The notes: generated from the sequence alone by a model not told the origin. Counted from the first letter of the stretch, positions 40,879 through 52,800 are shown. The stretch is 64,000 bases of DNA from Avena insularis (GCA_023614405.1 JAJUPC010000227.1:434001-498000), one strand, 5' to 3'. Numbers and translations are program-made.

Positions 40879-42786
40879 TGTTGGAGATATGCCCTAGAGG
40901 TAATAATAAATGTAGTTATTATTATATATCTTTGTGTTTATGATAAATGTTTATATTCATGCTATAATAGTATTAACAAGGAAACATTAATACTTGTGTG
41001 AATTGTAAACTTAATTTGAAGTCCCTAGTATAGCCTCTATACTTCACTAGCTTGTTGGTTGATTGATGATTGTGGTTTCCCTATCATGAACATTGAGATG
41101 TTATCAACAACAAGATCATATCGTTAGGAGAATGATATGGTGGACATACTCCTATAGATAAGCGTAGCATAAAGATCAAGTCATTTCAATAGTTCAATTG
41201 CTATATGCTTTCTGATACATAGTAACCTAATTCCTTCGACCATGAGATCATGCATATCACCTTTACTGGATGGATGCTTTGATGTCATCAAACACCACAC
41301 CGTAACAGGGTGGCTATAAAGGTGGCATTGAGTGTTCGGAAAGTATTGGTTGAAACACATGGATCAAGAGTGGGATTTGTCCATCCACATGACGGATAGA
41401 TATTCTCTGGGCCCTCTCGGTGAAATGTCATCCAATTAGCTTGCAAGCATGTGACTTGGTCACAAGGGATCACATATCACGGGAACGAGAAAAGAGTACT
41501 TATCAGTAACGAGGATGAACTAGGTATGCAGAGATACCGACGATCATAACCTCGGATAAGTAACATATCGTGAGACAAAGGGAAATTGGTATCGTATGTA
41601 AGTGGTTCATTCGATCGCAAAGTAATCGTAGAAATATGTGGGAGCCATATGAATTTCTAGATTCCTCTATTGGTTATTGTTCGGAGAAGTGTCTCGATCA
41701 TGTCCGCATAATTCACGAACCGTAGGGAGACACACTTAAGGATTCGACGTTGTTTGAGTAGTTATGGTATTATGAGAAAGAGACCGAATGTTGTTCGGAG
41801 TCTCAGATGGGATCCGGGATATCATGAGGAGATCCGGAATGGTCCGGAGAATAAGATTCATATAAGGAAAGTCCCGTTTCGGAGTTGGGGAATGGTTCCG
41901 GTGTTTTCATCGGGAACATTCTAGAAGGTCCCGGAATGTCCGACACTCCGGGGGGGGAAGGGTACATGAATGTGTCATTGTAAGTTGGAATGATTGCATC
42001 ATGTACTAAGTGTTCTTGCTGTCCCAAATAAAGGATTAAATTAAATCCTAAATTGAAAAGTCAAACGGCTAGTTTGAAAGTCAAACGGCAATTTTGGGAA
42101 GTGGGAAAAGAGGAGGAGGTGAAGCCGAGTTGGGGAGGGAGTCCTCCCCAAGCCGGCGCCCCACCCAAGCCGAGTTGGGGAGGGACTCCACTCCCTCCCC
42201 TTGGCCGGCCAGCCCTCCCACCTATATAAGGAGGGGCAGGGCTCCCCTCCTAGTACACACAAGTTTCCTATCCTCTAAACTAAACCCTAGATCTAGACCC
42301 CGGTTTAGAGCTATTTCGGTTTAGAGCCTTCTAATTGGTTTAGAGCCTTCTAATTGGTGTGTCTAATTACTAGACCACTAATAGCCTCTCTCATAAGCTC
42401 CACCATACTCGCACCGGCTTAAGGCGAAGCCCTGCGGGATCTCCCCTCTACTTCCGGTACCACGCCGTTGTGCTGCCGGAATCGCGAGGAGAGTGCTACA
42501 ACCTCCGGCTTTGGAACAAGGGAGAGGAAGGTCTTCGTCAGTACCGAGCGATGTGACCGATTGCGGGAGCGCTGCGGAACGTGGCGCTGGAAGGATCGTC
42601 TCTGCGATCTTGAGATCGGAAGAATCGACTACATCACCCACGAGAATCTGCTCTCGTTAACCGCTTTGGAATCTTCGAGGGTGAGTTCCTCTATCGACTC
42701 GTTGCTACAATCTAGTAGATAGATCTTGGCTTGTTTGTTTGTATGCGATAGAAATTTTTTGTTTTCCATGCTACGAACCCCTAACA
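40879..42786 (+). repeat. 5' LTR of the copia element, 1908 bp
   Basis: Begins TGTTGGAGATATG and ends CGAACCCCTAACA. It holds a TATA-like motif at 42223-42230, preceded by a GC-rich stretch with CCTCCCC and GGCCGGCC. Compared with the 3' LTR it is about 40 bp longer, mainly because G and C runs and CCGG-like sites are longer here (for example eight G near 41953 against four in the 3' copy). Confidence 0.95.
42223..42230 (+). promoter_or_regulatory. TATA box of the 5' LTR
   Basis: TATATAAG lies about 560 bp before the LTR end, after a GC-rich stretch. It is the expected core promoter of the element, with transcription expected to start some 25-35 bp downstream. The start site itself cannot be read from the sequence. 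Confidence 0.65.
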
Positions 42787-42787
42787 G

Positions 42788-42799
42788 TGGTATCAGAGC
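42788..42799 (+). other. Primer binding site (tRNA-iMet)
   Basis: TGGTATCAGAGC lies one base after the 5' LTR. It complements the 3' end of the plant initiator methionine tRNA, the standard primer of Ty1/copia elements. Confidence 0.93.
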
Positions 42800-43971
42800 C
42801 GTGTCTATATGTAGATCTGTTGCACAAGTAGAACACAATGGTCATTGTGGGCGTTGATGCTTTTATTGTAGATTGCTTTTTGTGTACTTTGCATCTTGCG
42901 GTATGTTGGGATGAAGCGGCCCGGGCTAACCTTACATGACATCGTTCATGAGACTTGCTCCACGCTTAACATGCAACTTGTATTGCATAAGTGGCTTTGC
43001 GGGTGCCTGTTTCTCCTAGCATAGTAAAGATCCAATTTACAACGGGTGATCAACAATGCTAGTATCAATGTTGTGGTTCTTGTTCGTAAGTTAGAACGAC
43101 ACTTATTGAAAGCCCCAAACCACGTAAAATATGCAAAGAAAGTAGAAGCGTCTAACTTTGTTTTGCAGGGGTGTGCAGTGATGTGATATGGCCATGATTG
43201 TGATTATATTTGATGTATGCAATGTTCCTTATTGTAAGTTGGCAACGGCGGAATATATGGTTGTCTTTAATTTATTAAGACCTGCGTGTCTATTCAAAAT
43301 AGTTGTAATAGTTGAAGCTGGTGGACGACAACCATGAAGAAGCATCATTGACCTTGATGCTATGCCGGTGATGATGGAGATCATGTTCGTGCTTGAAGAT
43401 GGAGATCGGAAGCACAAAGAAGAAAACCATATCATATCACATATTGTGAATTGCATGTGATGTTAATCCTTTATGCATCTTGTATTGCTTAGTAGACAAC
43501 GGTAGCATTATAAGATGATCCCTCATGCACATAAATTTCAAGTTCTAAAGTGTTCACCCTTAGTATGCACCGTTGCCAAAGCTTGCTGCTTCGAAGCACC
43601 ACGTGATGATCGGGTGTCTTTGATTCCGCGGGTAAATACAACGTAAGCAAGCCAGATTTGCTTATGCGGTAGCTAAGGTTTGATCTTGACGAGACTAGCA
43701 TGTACGGACATGGCCTCGTGAACACGGATGGCGAAAGGTAAAGCATGAATCATATAGTAGATATGATGAACATGATGATTGTTCGCCATTGAAACTATAT
43801 CAACTCTCGTGATGATCGGTGTTGATGTAGTGGATTTGGTTAGATGTGATCACTAAAACAATGTGAGGGATGTTGTTTTGGTGGGAGTTCACCTAGTTTA
43901 ATTTCATTAATTAATTTGAACTCAATTTGTCATAAACTTAGTCTAAACTATTGCAAATATGTTGTAGATCA
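42800..43971 (+). other. Copia untranslated leader
   Basis: About 1.17 kb between the primer site and gag. Only short open frames of 75-85 codons on the minus strand (43229-43456, 43489-43746) are present, without recognisable motifs. A long leader is normal in this family. I see no gene in it. Confidence 0.7.
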
Positions 43972-44770
43972 ATGGCCCTACCATCAATTTTAATGCGTTC
44001 CTAGAGAAAGAAAAGTTGAAAAACAATGGAAGCAACTTGGCGGATTGGTTCCGCAATTTGAGGATTGTCCTCACATTTGGTAATTTGACCTATGTCTTTG
44101 GATGCACCGCTAGGTGACCCACTGCGGTGATGCTACCGATGAAGTAAAGAATGTTTACCTCACTCGGAAGAATCAGTACTCCATAGTTCGATGTGCTATC
44201 TTGTATGGTTTAGAATCAGAGCTTGAGAAAAGGTTTGAAGAGTCGGACCCATATGATATTGTCGAGGATCTCAAATTAATTTTGAGACTCATGCGGCAAT
44301 TGAAAGTTATGAAGCTTGAAAAGTTCTTTAACCGCAAGATGGAAGAGGGTAGCTCGTCGGTGAGCATGTGCTTAAGATGTGCAGGCACGCAAATAAACTT
44401 CAAAGTTTGGGTATAGTGATTCCTAATACTTTGGGGGTTTACCGTATCCTCAATCACTACCACCAAGTTACAAGAACTTTGTGATGAACTACAACATGCG
44501 AGAACATGAACAAAGAGTTGCGAACTATTTGCTATGTTAAAATCTGCGAAGTGGAGATCAAGAAAGAGCACCAAGTGTTGATGGTCAATAAGACCACCAA
44601 ATTCAAGAAAGGCAAGTCTAAGCAAAAGGGACACTTCAAGAAGGGTGGTAAGAAAGTTACCATACCGACGAAGAAGACCAAGGCTGGACCCAAGCCTGAT
44701 ACTGAGTGCTTTTACTGCAAGGGAGAAGGTCCTTTGAGCGGAATTGCCCAAAGTACTTGGCGGATTTGAA
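43972..44770 (+). pseudogene. Copia gag (nucleocapsid), frameshifted
   Basis: The expected gag start region is at 43972, but this ATG frame closes after ten codons. The gag-like reading (EKEKLKNNGSN, ADWFRNLRIVLT) is in another frame from about 43983 and stops near 44115. A second piece (44114 to about 44290, with DEVKNVYLTRK and ILYGLESELEKRF) and a third (44506-44769, with VEIKKEHQVLMVNKTT and a lysine-rich tail) continue in different frames. The zinc knuckle starts correctly (CFYCKG) but loses its His and last Cys to a frameshift near 44730. At least four disruptions separate it from a working capsid/nucleocapsid protein. Confidence 0.8.
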
Positions 44771-45027
44771 GAACGGCAACATCAAGAAGAAAGGTATATC
44801 GATATACATGTTATTGATGTGTATCTCACTAGTATTCGTAGTAGTGCCCGGTATTTGATCTTTGGTTGCTCATATTTGTAACTCGAAGCAGAGCTGCGAA
44901 TAAACGGAAGCTAGTGAAGAACGAGGTGACGATGCGCGTGAAGCGGATCAAAGGTTGATGTGATCGCCATTCGACGCTACCTCTTCATCTACCATCGGGA
45001 TTAGTTTTATACTTAAATAATTGTTAT
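44771..45027 (+). pseudogene. Copia protease region, broken
   Basis: This segment bridges the gag zinc knuckle and the integrase frame, where the aspartic protease belongs. The expected Asp-Thr/Ser-Gly active site is not readable: near 44855 the sequence gives FDL followed by a frame change. Downstream small deletions shift the frame again near 44890 and 44970. The frame that leads into integrase is open from about 44974. Confidence 0.6.
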
Positions 45028-46593
45028 TTGGTGCCTGCGTTAAGCATGAACATTATATCAGGATCTTGTTTATTGCGAGACGGTTACTTGTTTAAATCCG
45101 AGAATAATGGTTGTTCGATATATATGAGTAATATGTTTTACGCAAATGCACCTTTGATAGATGGTCTATTCATATTGAATCTCAATAGTGGAAATACACA
45201 TATTAATAACATTGAAGCTAAACGATTGAAATCAAGCGATAACTCGACCTATATGTGGCACTGTCGTCTTGGTCACATTGGAGTGAAGCGTATGAAGAAA
45301 CTCCATTCCGATGGACTTCTTGAATCACTTGATTTTGAATCACTTGAAAGATGCGAGGCATGTCTGATGGGTAAAATGACTAAGACTCCATTTTCTGGTA
45401 TGATGGAGCGAGCTACGGACTTATTGGAAATCATACATACCGATGTGTGTGGTCCAATGAGTGTAGCATCATGTGATGGTTATCGTTATGTTCTTACCTT
45501 CACGGATGACTTGAGTAGATATGGGTATATCTATTTCATGAAACATAAGTCCGAAACTTTCGAGAAGTTTAAGGAGTTTCAAAGTGAGGTAGAGAATCAA
45601 CGTAACAAGAAGATTAAATTTCTACGTTCTGATCGTGGAGGTGAATATCTAAGTTACGAGTTTGGCGAGCATTTGAAGAAATGTGGAATACTTTCGCAGT
45701 TGACACCGCCGGGAACACCACAGCGTAATGGTGTGTCTGAACGTCATAATCGAACTCTCTTAGATATGGTTCGTTCTATGATGTCACTTACAGATTTACC
45801 GCTATTATTTTGGGGTTATGCATTAGAAACAGCCGCATTCACTTTAAATAGGGCACCGTCTAAATCCGTTGAAACGACACCGTATGAATTATGGTTTGGG
45901 AAGAAACCTAAATTGTCGTTCCTTAAAGTTTGGGGATGTGAAGCCTATGTAAAGAAGTTACAGCCGGACAAGCTTGAACCCAAAGCGGAAAAATGCGTCT
46001 TCATAGGATACCCGAAGGAAACTATTGGGTATACCTTCTATCATAGATCCGAAGGCAAAATCTTTGTTGCCAAAAATGGATCCTTTCTAGAGAAGGAATT
46101 TCTCTCGAAAGAAGTGACTGGAAGGAAAGTAGAACTCGACGAGGTTGTCGAACCTTCTCTCGAAATTGCGAGTAGCGCAGCACCGGAAGAAGTTCCTGTG
46201 GTGCCTGCACCAATAAGAGAGGAAGCTAATGATGGTGATCATGAAACTTCGGTTGAAATTGCTACAGAGCCTCGGAGGTCAACGAGAACTCGTACCACTC
46301 CAGATTGGTATGATTCCGTTATGAATGTCATGTTGATGGACAACACCGATGACCCCGAGACATATGAGGAAGCGATGATGAGCCTAGATTCCAATAAATG
46401 GCAAGAAGCCATGAAATCCGAGATTGGATCCATGTACGAAAACCAAGTATGGACTTTGGTGGACTTACCAGATGGCCGAAAGGCTGTCGAGAACAAATGG
46501 ATTTTCAAAAAGAAAACAGATCTTGATGGTAATGTTCCGTCTATAAAGCTCGACTTATGTCGCAAAAGGGTTTCGACAAATTCAAGGAGTTGA
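45028..46593 (+). CDS. Copia pol fragment: GAG-pre-integrase and integrase
   Basis: Open frame of about 520 codons. It begins inside pol, so 45028 (a TTG codon) is not a true start; the frame is open from about 44974 and the first ATG is at 45046. Counting from 45028, residues 78-112 form the HHCC zinc-binding region (WHCRLGH ... CEACLMGK). The integrase catalytic triad is D139 (HTDVCGP), D202 (LRSDRGGEY) and E238 (GVSERHN), with 35 residues between the last two (DD35E). The conserved integrase C-terminal part follows (TPYELWFGKKPKL, KCVFIGYP). From about residue 455 it enters the reverse transcriptase domain (WTLVDLP, NKWIFK) and then runs out of frame near 46530. As part of a broken polyprotein it is probably not processed or functional. 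Confidence 0.85.
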   Translation: MVPALSMNIISGSCLLRDGYLFKSENNGCSIYMSNMFYANAPLIDGLFILNLNSGNTHINNIEAKRLKSSDNSTYMWHCRLGHIGVKRMKKLHSDGLLESLDFESLERCEACLMGKMTKTPFSGMMERATDLLEIIHTDVCGPMSVASCDGYRYVLTFTDDLSRYGYIYFMKHKSETFEKFKEFQSEVENQRNKKIKFLRSDRGGEYLSYEFGEHLKKCGILSQLTPPGTPQRNGVSERHNRTLLDMVRSMMSLTDLPLLFWGYALETAAFTLNRAPSKSVETTPYELWFGKKPKLSFLKVWGCEAYVKKLQPDKLEPKAEKCVFIGYPKETIGYTFYHRSEGKIFVAKNGSFLEKEFLSKEVTGRKVELDEVVEPSLEIASSAAPEEVPVVPAPIREEANDGDHETSVEIATEPRRSTRTRTTPDWYDSVMNVMLMDNTDDPETYEEAMMSLDSNKWQEAMKSEIGSMYENQVWTLVDLPDGRKAVENKWIFKKKTDLDGNVPSIKLDLCRKRVSTNSRS

Positions 46594-47200
46594 CTACGAT
46601 GAGACTTTCTCACCGTATGAAGCTAAAATCTGTGAGGATTATGTTAGCAATCGCTGCATATTATGATTATGAGATATGGCAGATGGATGTCAAAACAGCA
46701 TTCCTCAATGGAGACATTGATGAAGAGTTGTATATGATACAACCCAAAGGTTTTGTCGATCCTAAAGATGCTAACAAGGTATGCAAGCTTCAACGGTCCA
46801 TCTATGGATTAAAGCAAGCATCCCGAAGTTGGAATCAATGTTTTGATAAGGTAATCAAAAATTTTGGTTTTATACAAACTTATGGAGAAGCTTGTATTTA
46901 CAAGAAAGTGAGTGGGAGCTCTGTAGCATTCTTAATCGTATGTGGATGACATATTGTTGATTGGGAATGATGTAGACCTTCTTAATAGTGTCAAGGAATA
47001 TTTGAATAATAGTTTTTCAATGAAGGATCTTGGCGAAGCAGCTTACATATTAGGCATAAAGATTTATAGAGATAGATCGAAACGCCAAATATCATTGTCA
47101 CAAAGTACATATTTGGACAAAGTTCTAAAGAGGTTTGGAATGGAAGATAGCAAGAAAGGGTTCTTGCCCATGTTGCTTAATCGACCTTGAGTAAAACTCA
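46594..47200 (+). pseudogene. Copia reverse transcriptase, frameshifted
   Basis: Reverse transcriptase sequence continues from the previous frame in two further open pieces. One (46557-46949, RT-like from about 46617) holds the first catalytic aspartate in WQMDVKTAFLNGD, followed by KLQRSIYGLKQASR and ACIYKKVSGSS. The other (46942-47190) holds DDILLIGND, FSMKDLGEA and LSQSTYLDKVL. The codons for the YVDD active site are present at 46939-46950 but are entered out of frame, so the catalytic motif is not translated as a unit. Frameshifts lie near 46530, 46610 and 46935. Confidence 0.8.
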
Positions 47201-47916
47201 AAGTCCGACATCGGCGTAAGATAGAGAAAGGATGAGTAAGACTCCTATGCATCAGCCATAGGATCTCTAATGTATGCCATGCTATGTACTAGACCCGACA
47301 TCGCATATCTTTGTTAGTTTAACTAGCAGATATCAAAGTGATCCGAGTGGATCATTGGACAATGTCAAAAAAATCCTTAATTAATTGAGAAGAACTAAGG
47401 ATATGTTTCTTTCTTATGGAGGTGATGAACATTTCGTTGTTAATGGTTACACCGATGTTAGTTGGAACACCGATCCGGATGATTCTAAATCACAACTGGA
47501 TACGTATTTATTTTGAATGGTGCAGCGATTAGCTGGAGGAGTGCAAAGCAAAGCGTTGTGGCGAGATCTTCAATTGAATCGGAATACATGGTCTGCTTGA
47601 GGCTTCACAAGAAGCGATATGGATGAAAGAGTTCATTACAGAGCTGGGTGTGGTTCCTAGTGCGCTGGACCCAATGTCTATCTACTGTGATAACATGGGC
47701 GCCATAGCCAATGCACAAGAACCAAGGTCACACAAGAAGCTGAAGCATATCAAGCTGCGTTTCCACGCTATTTGAGAACATATCCAGGATGGGGATATAA
47801 AGATTTGCAAAGTACACACAGATCTGAATGTGGCGGATCCGTTGACTAAACCTCTCCCGAGGGCAAAACATGACCAACACCAAACTGCCATGGGTGTTCG
47901 GTATATTACCATGTAA
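47201..47916 (+). pseudogene. Copia RNase H, degraded
   Basis: Scattered RNase H pieces are readable in changing frames: [15 protein letters not shown] near 47440-47490, CDNMGAIANAQEPRSHKKLK near 47690-47750, and VADPLTKPLP to the end near 47830. In-frame stops (for example TGA near 47596 and 47774) and small indels separate them. The frame ends with a TAA at 47914-47916, 34 bp before the 3' LTR, where the pol stop of this family is expected. Confidence 0.75.
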
Positions 47917-47939
47917 TCTAGATTAGATGACTCTAGTGC

Positions 47940-47950
47940 AAGTGGGAGAC
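47940..47950 (+). other. Polypurine tract
   Basis: AAGTGGGAGAC directly precedes the TGTTGG of the 3' LTR. It is the expected plus-strand primer of Ty1/copia elements. Confidence 0.85.
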
Positions 47951-49818
47951 TGTTGGAGATATGCCCTAGAGGTAATAATAAATGTAGTTATTATTATATA
48001 TCTTTGTGTTTATGATAAATGTTTATATTCATGCTATAATAGTATTAACAAGGAAACATTAATACTTGTGTGAATTGTAAACTTAATTTGAAGTCCCTAG
48101 TATAGCCTCTATACTTCACTAGCTTGTTGGTTGATTGATGATTGTGGGTTCCCTATCATGAACATTGAGATGTTATCAACAACAAGATCATATCGTTAGG
48201 AGAATGATATGGTGGACATACTCCTATAGATAAGCGTAGCATAAAGATCAAGTCATTTCAATAGTTCAATTGCTATATGCTTTCTGATACATAGTAACCT
48301 AATTCCTTCGACCATGAGATCATGCATATCACCTTTACTGGATGGATGCTTTGATGTCATCAAACACCACACCGTAACAGGGTGGCTATAAAGGTGGCAT
48401 TGAGTGTTGGATAGTATTGGTTGAAACACATGGATCAAGAGTGGATTTGTCCATCCACATGACGGATAGATATTCTCTGGGCCCTCTCGGTGAAATGTCA
48501 TCCAATTAGCTTGCAAGCATGTGACTTGGTCACAAGGGATCACATATCACGGAACGAGAAAAGAGTACTTATCGATGCGAGGATGAACTAGGTATGCGGA
48601 GATCTACGATCATAACCTCGGATAAGTAACATATCGTGAGACAAAGGGAAATTGGTATCGTATGTAAGTGGTTCATTCGATCAAAGCAATCGTAGAAATA
48701 TGTGGGAGCCATATGAATTTCCAGATTCCTCTATTGGTTATTGTTAGAAGTGTCTCGATCATGTCGCATAATTCACGAACCGTAGGGAGACACACTTAAG
48801 GATTGACGTTGTTTGAGTAGTTATGGTATTATGAGAAAGAGACCGAATGTTGTTCAAGTCTCGGATGGGATCCGGGATATCACGAGGAGATCCGGAATGG
48901 TCCGGAGAATAAGATTCATATAAGGAAAGTCCGTTTGAGTTGGGGAATGGTTAGGTGTTTTCATCGGGAACATTCTAGAAGGTCCGGAATGTCCGCACTC
49001 GGGGAAGGGTACATGAATGTGTCATTGTAAGTTGGAATGATTGCATCATGTACTAAGTGTTCTTGCTGTCCCAAATAAAGGATTAAATTAAATCCTAAAT
49101 TGAAAAGTCAAACGGCTAGTTTGAAAGTCAAACGACAATTTTGGGAAGTGGGAAAAGAGGAGGAGGTGAAGCCGAGTTGGGGAGTCCTCCCAAGCCGGCG
49201 CCCACCCAAGCCGAGTTGGGGAGGGACTCCTCCCTCCCTTGGCCGGCCAGCCTCCCACCTATATAAGGAGGCAGGCTCCCTCCTAGTACACACAAGTTTC
49301 CTATCCTCTAAACTAAACCCTAGATCTAGACCCGGTTTAGAGCTATTTCGGTTTAGAGCCTTCTAATTGGTTTAGAGCCTTCTAATTGGTGTGTCTAATT
49401 ACTAGACCACTAATAGCCTCTCTCATAAGCTCCACCATACTCGCACCGGCTTAAGGCGAAGCCCTGCGGGATCTCCCCTCTACTTCCGGTACCACGCCGT
49501 TGTGCTGCCGGAATCGCGAGGAGAGTGCTACAACCTCCGCTACCTGCTGGAACAAGGGAGAGGAAGGTCTTCGTCGAAAATCGAACGTGTGACCGATCAG
49601 GAGCGCCGTTTTGGCGCTGGAAGGATCGTCTACGCGATCTTGAGATCGGAAAGAGTACGACTACATCACCCACGAGAATCTGCTCTCGTTAACCGCTTTG
49701 GAATCTTCGAGGGTGAGTTCCTCTATCGACTCGTTGCTACAATCTAGTAGATAGATCTTGGCTTGTTTGTTTGTATGCGATAGAAAATTTTTGTTTTCCA
49801 TGCTACGAACCCCTAACA
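47951..49818 (+). repeat. 3' LTR of the copia element, 1868 bp
   Basis: Same termini as the 5' LTR. More than twenty short length differences separate the two. In nearly all of them this copy is shorter, and most fall in G or C runs or at CGG/CCG (near 48415, 48745, 48935, 48985-49010, 49180-49275). A few go the other way (near 49541 and 49652). Confidence 0.95.
49260..49267 (+). promoter_or_regulatory. TATA box of the 3' LTR
   Basis: TATATAAG, the equivalent of 42223-42230. In principle it could drive transcription out of the element into satellite block C. Confidence 0.55.
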
Positions 49819-49823
49819 CAAAC
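49819..49823. repeat. Target site duplication CAAAC (right)
   Basis: Follows the AACA end of the 3' LTR and is identical to 40874-40878. Confidence 0.95.
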
Positions 49824-49887
49824 ATGCAATGCCATTGATTTATCCATATGTGGTTTGTGAAAAGAACACACATGCAATGACTCTGGT

Positions 49888-52800
49888 GTATCCATATGAG
49901 GTTTGTGGAAAGAACACACATGCAATGACTCTAGTGGATCCATATGTGGTTAATGTCAGGAACACACATGCAATGCCATTGGTGGATCCATGTGTGGTTT
50001 GTGGAAAGAACACGCATGCAATGACTCTAGTGGGTCCATATGTGGTTTGTCAAAAGAACACACATGCAATGACTCTAGTGGATCCATATGTGGTTTGTGG
50101 ATAAGAACACACATGCAATGAACACTGGTGGATCCGTAAGTGGTTTGTGGAAAGAACACACACGCAATGACACTGGTGGATCCATATGTGATTTGTGAAA
50201 AGAACACACATGCAATGCCATTGGTTGATCTATATGTGGTTTCTGAAAAGAACACACATGCAATGACATTGGTTAATCCATGTGTGTGATTTGTCGAAAG
50301 AATACACGTGCAATGACTCTAGTGGATCCATATGTGGTTTGTGAAAAAGACACACATGCAATGACCACTGGTTTATCCATAAGTGGTTCTTGACAGGGAC
50401 ACACATGCAATGACTCTAGTGGGTCCAGATGTGGTTTGCAAAAAGAACACACATGCAATGACTCTAGTGGATCCATATGTGGTTTGTGGAAAGAACACAT
50501 ATGCAATGACGTTGGTTGATCCATAAGTGGTTTGTGGAAAGAACACACATGCAATGACTCAGGGGGGGGTCCATATGTGGTTTGTGGAAATAAGACACAT
50601 GCAATGACCACTGGTCGATCCATGTGTGGTTTGTAGAAAGAACGCACATGTAATGACACTGGTGGATCCATATGTGGTTTGTGAAAATAATAAACATGCA
50701 ATGACTCAAGTGCTGGTTTTAGTATAAGAACACACATGCAATGACTCTAGTGGGTCCATATGTGGTTTGTGAAAAGAACACACGTGCAATGACTCTAGTG
50801 GATCCATAAGTGGTTTGTGGAAAAGAACACACATGCAATAACCACTTGCTGATCCATGTGTGGTTCATGATAGGAACACACATGCAGTGAACACTATTGG
50901 ATTCATATGTGGATCTTGACAGGAACACACATGCAATGACTCTAGTGGGTCCATATGTGGTTTGTGGAAAGAACACACATGCAATGACACTGGTTGATCC
51001 ATATGTGGTTTGTGGAAAGAACACACATGCAGTGACTCGGGGGGATCCATGTGTGGATTGTGGAAAGAACACACATACAATGACAACTGGTTGATGCATG
51101 TGTGGTTTGTGGACAGAACACACATGCAATGACACTGGTGGATCCATATGTGGTTTGTGAAAATAATACACATGCAATGACTCTAGTGCTGGTTTGAGTA
51201 TAAGAACACACATGCAATGACTCTAGTGGGTCCATATGTGGTTTGTGAAAAGAACACACATGCAATGAATCTAGTGGATCCATATGTGGTTTGTGGAAAA
51301 GAACACACATGCAATGACCACTAGTTGATCCATATGTGGTTTGTGGAAAGAACACACATGCAATGACACTAGTTGATCCATGTGTGGTTTATGGTAAGAA
51401 CACAGATGCAATGCCATTGGTTAATCCATAGGTGGTTTGTGAAAAGAACACACATGCAATGCCATTGGTTAATCCATGTGTGGTTTGTGGAAAGAACACA
51501 CATGCATTGACTCTAGTGGATCCATACGTGGTTTGTGGAAAAGAACACACATGCAATAACCACTGGTTGATCCATATGTGGTTTGTGGAAAGAACACACA
51601 TGTAATGACACTGGTTGATCCATGTGTGGTTTGTGGAAAGAGCACACATGCAATGCCATTGGTTGATCCATATGTGGTTTGTGAAAAGAACACACATGCA
51701 ATGACTGTAGTGGATCCATATGTGGTTTGTGCAAAGAACACACATGCAATGACTCTAGTGGGTCCATATGTGGTTCGTGTCAGGAACACACATGCAATGC
51801 CATTAGTGGATCCATGTGTGGTTTGTGGAAAGAACAGATATGCAATGACTCTACTGGGTCCATATGTGGTTTGTGAATAGAACACGCATGCTATGACTCT
51901 AGTGGATCCATATGTGGTTTGTGGAAAATAACACACATGCAATGAACACTAGTGGATCCGTAAGTGGTTTGTGGAAAGAATACACATGCAATGCCATTGG
52001 TTGATCCATATGTGGTTTGTGGAAAGAAAACACATGCAATTCCATTGGTTGATCCATATGTGGTTTGTGGAAATAACACACATGCAATGCCATTGGTTGA
52101 TCCATGTATGGTTTATGAAAAGAATACACATGCAATGACTCTAGTGGGTCCATTTGTAGTTTGTGAAAAGAACACACATGCAATGACTCTAGTGGATCCA
52201 TATGTGGTTTGTGGAAAGAACACACATTCAATGACTCAAGTGGGTCCATATGTGGGATGTGAAAAGAACACAGATGCAATGACTCAGGGGGATCCATGTG
52301 TGGTTGGTGGAAAGAACACACATGCAATGACCACTGGTCGATCCATGTGTGGTTTGTGGAAAGAACACACATGCAATGACACTGGTGGATCCATATGTGG
52401 TTTGTGAAAAGAACACACATGCAATGACTCTAGTGCTGGTTTTAGTATAAGAACACACATGCAATGACTCTAGTGGGTCCATATGTAGTTCGTGAAAAGA
52501 ACACACAAGCAATGACTCTAGTGGATACATATGTGGTTGGTGGAAAAGAACACATATGAAATGACCACTAGTTGATCCATAAGTGGTTTGTGGAGAGAAC
52601 ACATGCAGTGAACACTAGTTGATCCATGTGCGGTTTGTGAAAAGAACACACATGCAATGCCAGTGGTTGATCCATATGTGGTTTGTGAAAAGAACACACA
52701 TGCAATGCCATTGGTTAATCCATGTGTGGTTTGTGGAAAGAACAAACATCCAATGACTCTAGTGGATCCATATGTGGTTTGTGGAAAAGAACAAACATGG

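Larger units (their letters stand above)
40879..49818 (+). mobile_element. Ty1/copia LTR retrotransposon, Angela/WIS/BARE-like
   Basis: This 8940-bp element has two direct LTRs, TGTT...AACA termini, a perfect 5-bp target duplication, an initiator-Met primer site, a polypurine tract and the gag-protease-integrase-RT-RNase H order of Ty1/copia. The LTR start TGTTGGAGATATGCCC and the pol sequence resemble the Angela/WIS/BARE-1 group, the most abundant copia elements of wheat and barley. Gag, protease, RT and RNase H are interrupted by frameshifts and stops, so the copy cannot make a full polyprotein. The integrase section is intact. It inserted into the satellite after that part of the array existed, because the flanking monomer rejoins perfectly without it. 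Confidence 0.95.

Noticed and set aside
42041..42722. Short frames in the 5' LTR (and their equivalents at 49100-49747)
   Set aside because: They lie in the GC-rich part of the LTR around the TATA box and are not preserved between the two LTRs because indels shift them.
44173..44751. 192-codon minus-strand frame
   Set aside because: It is the antisense shadow of the copia gag region.
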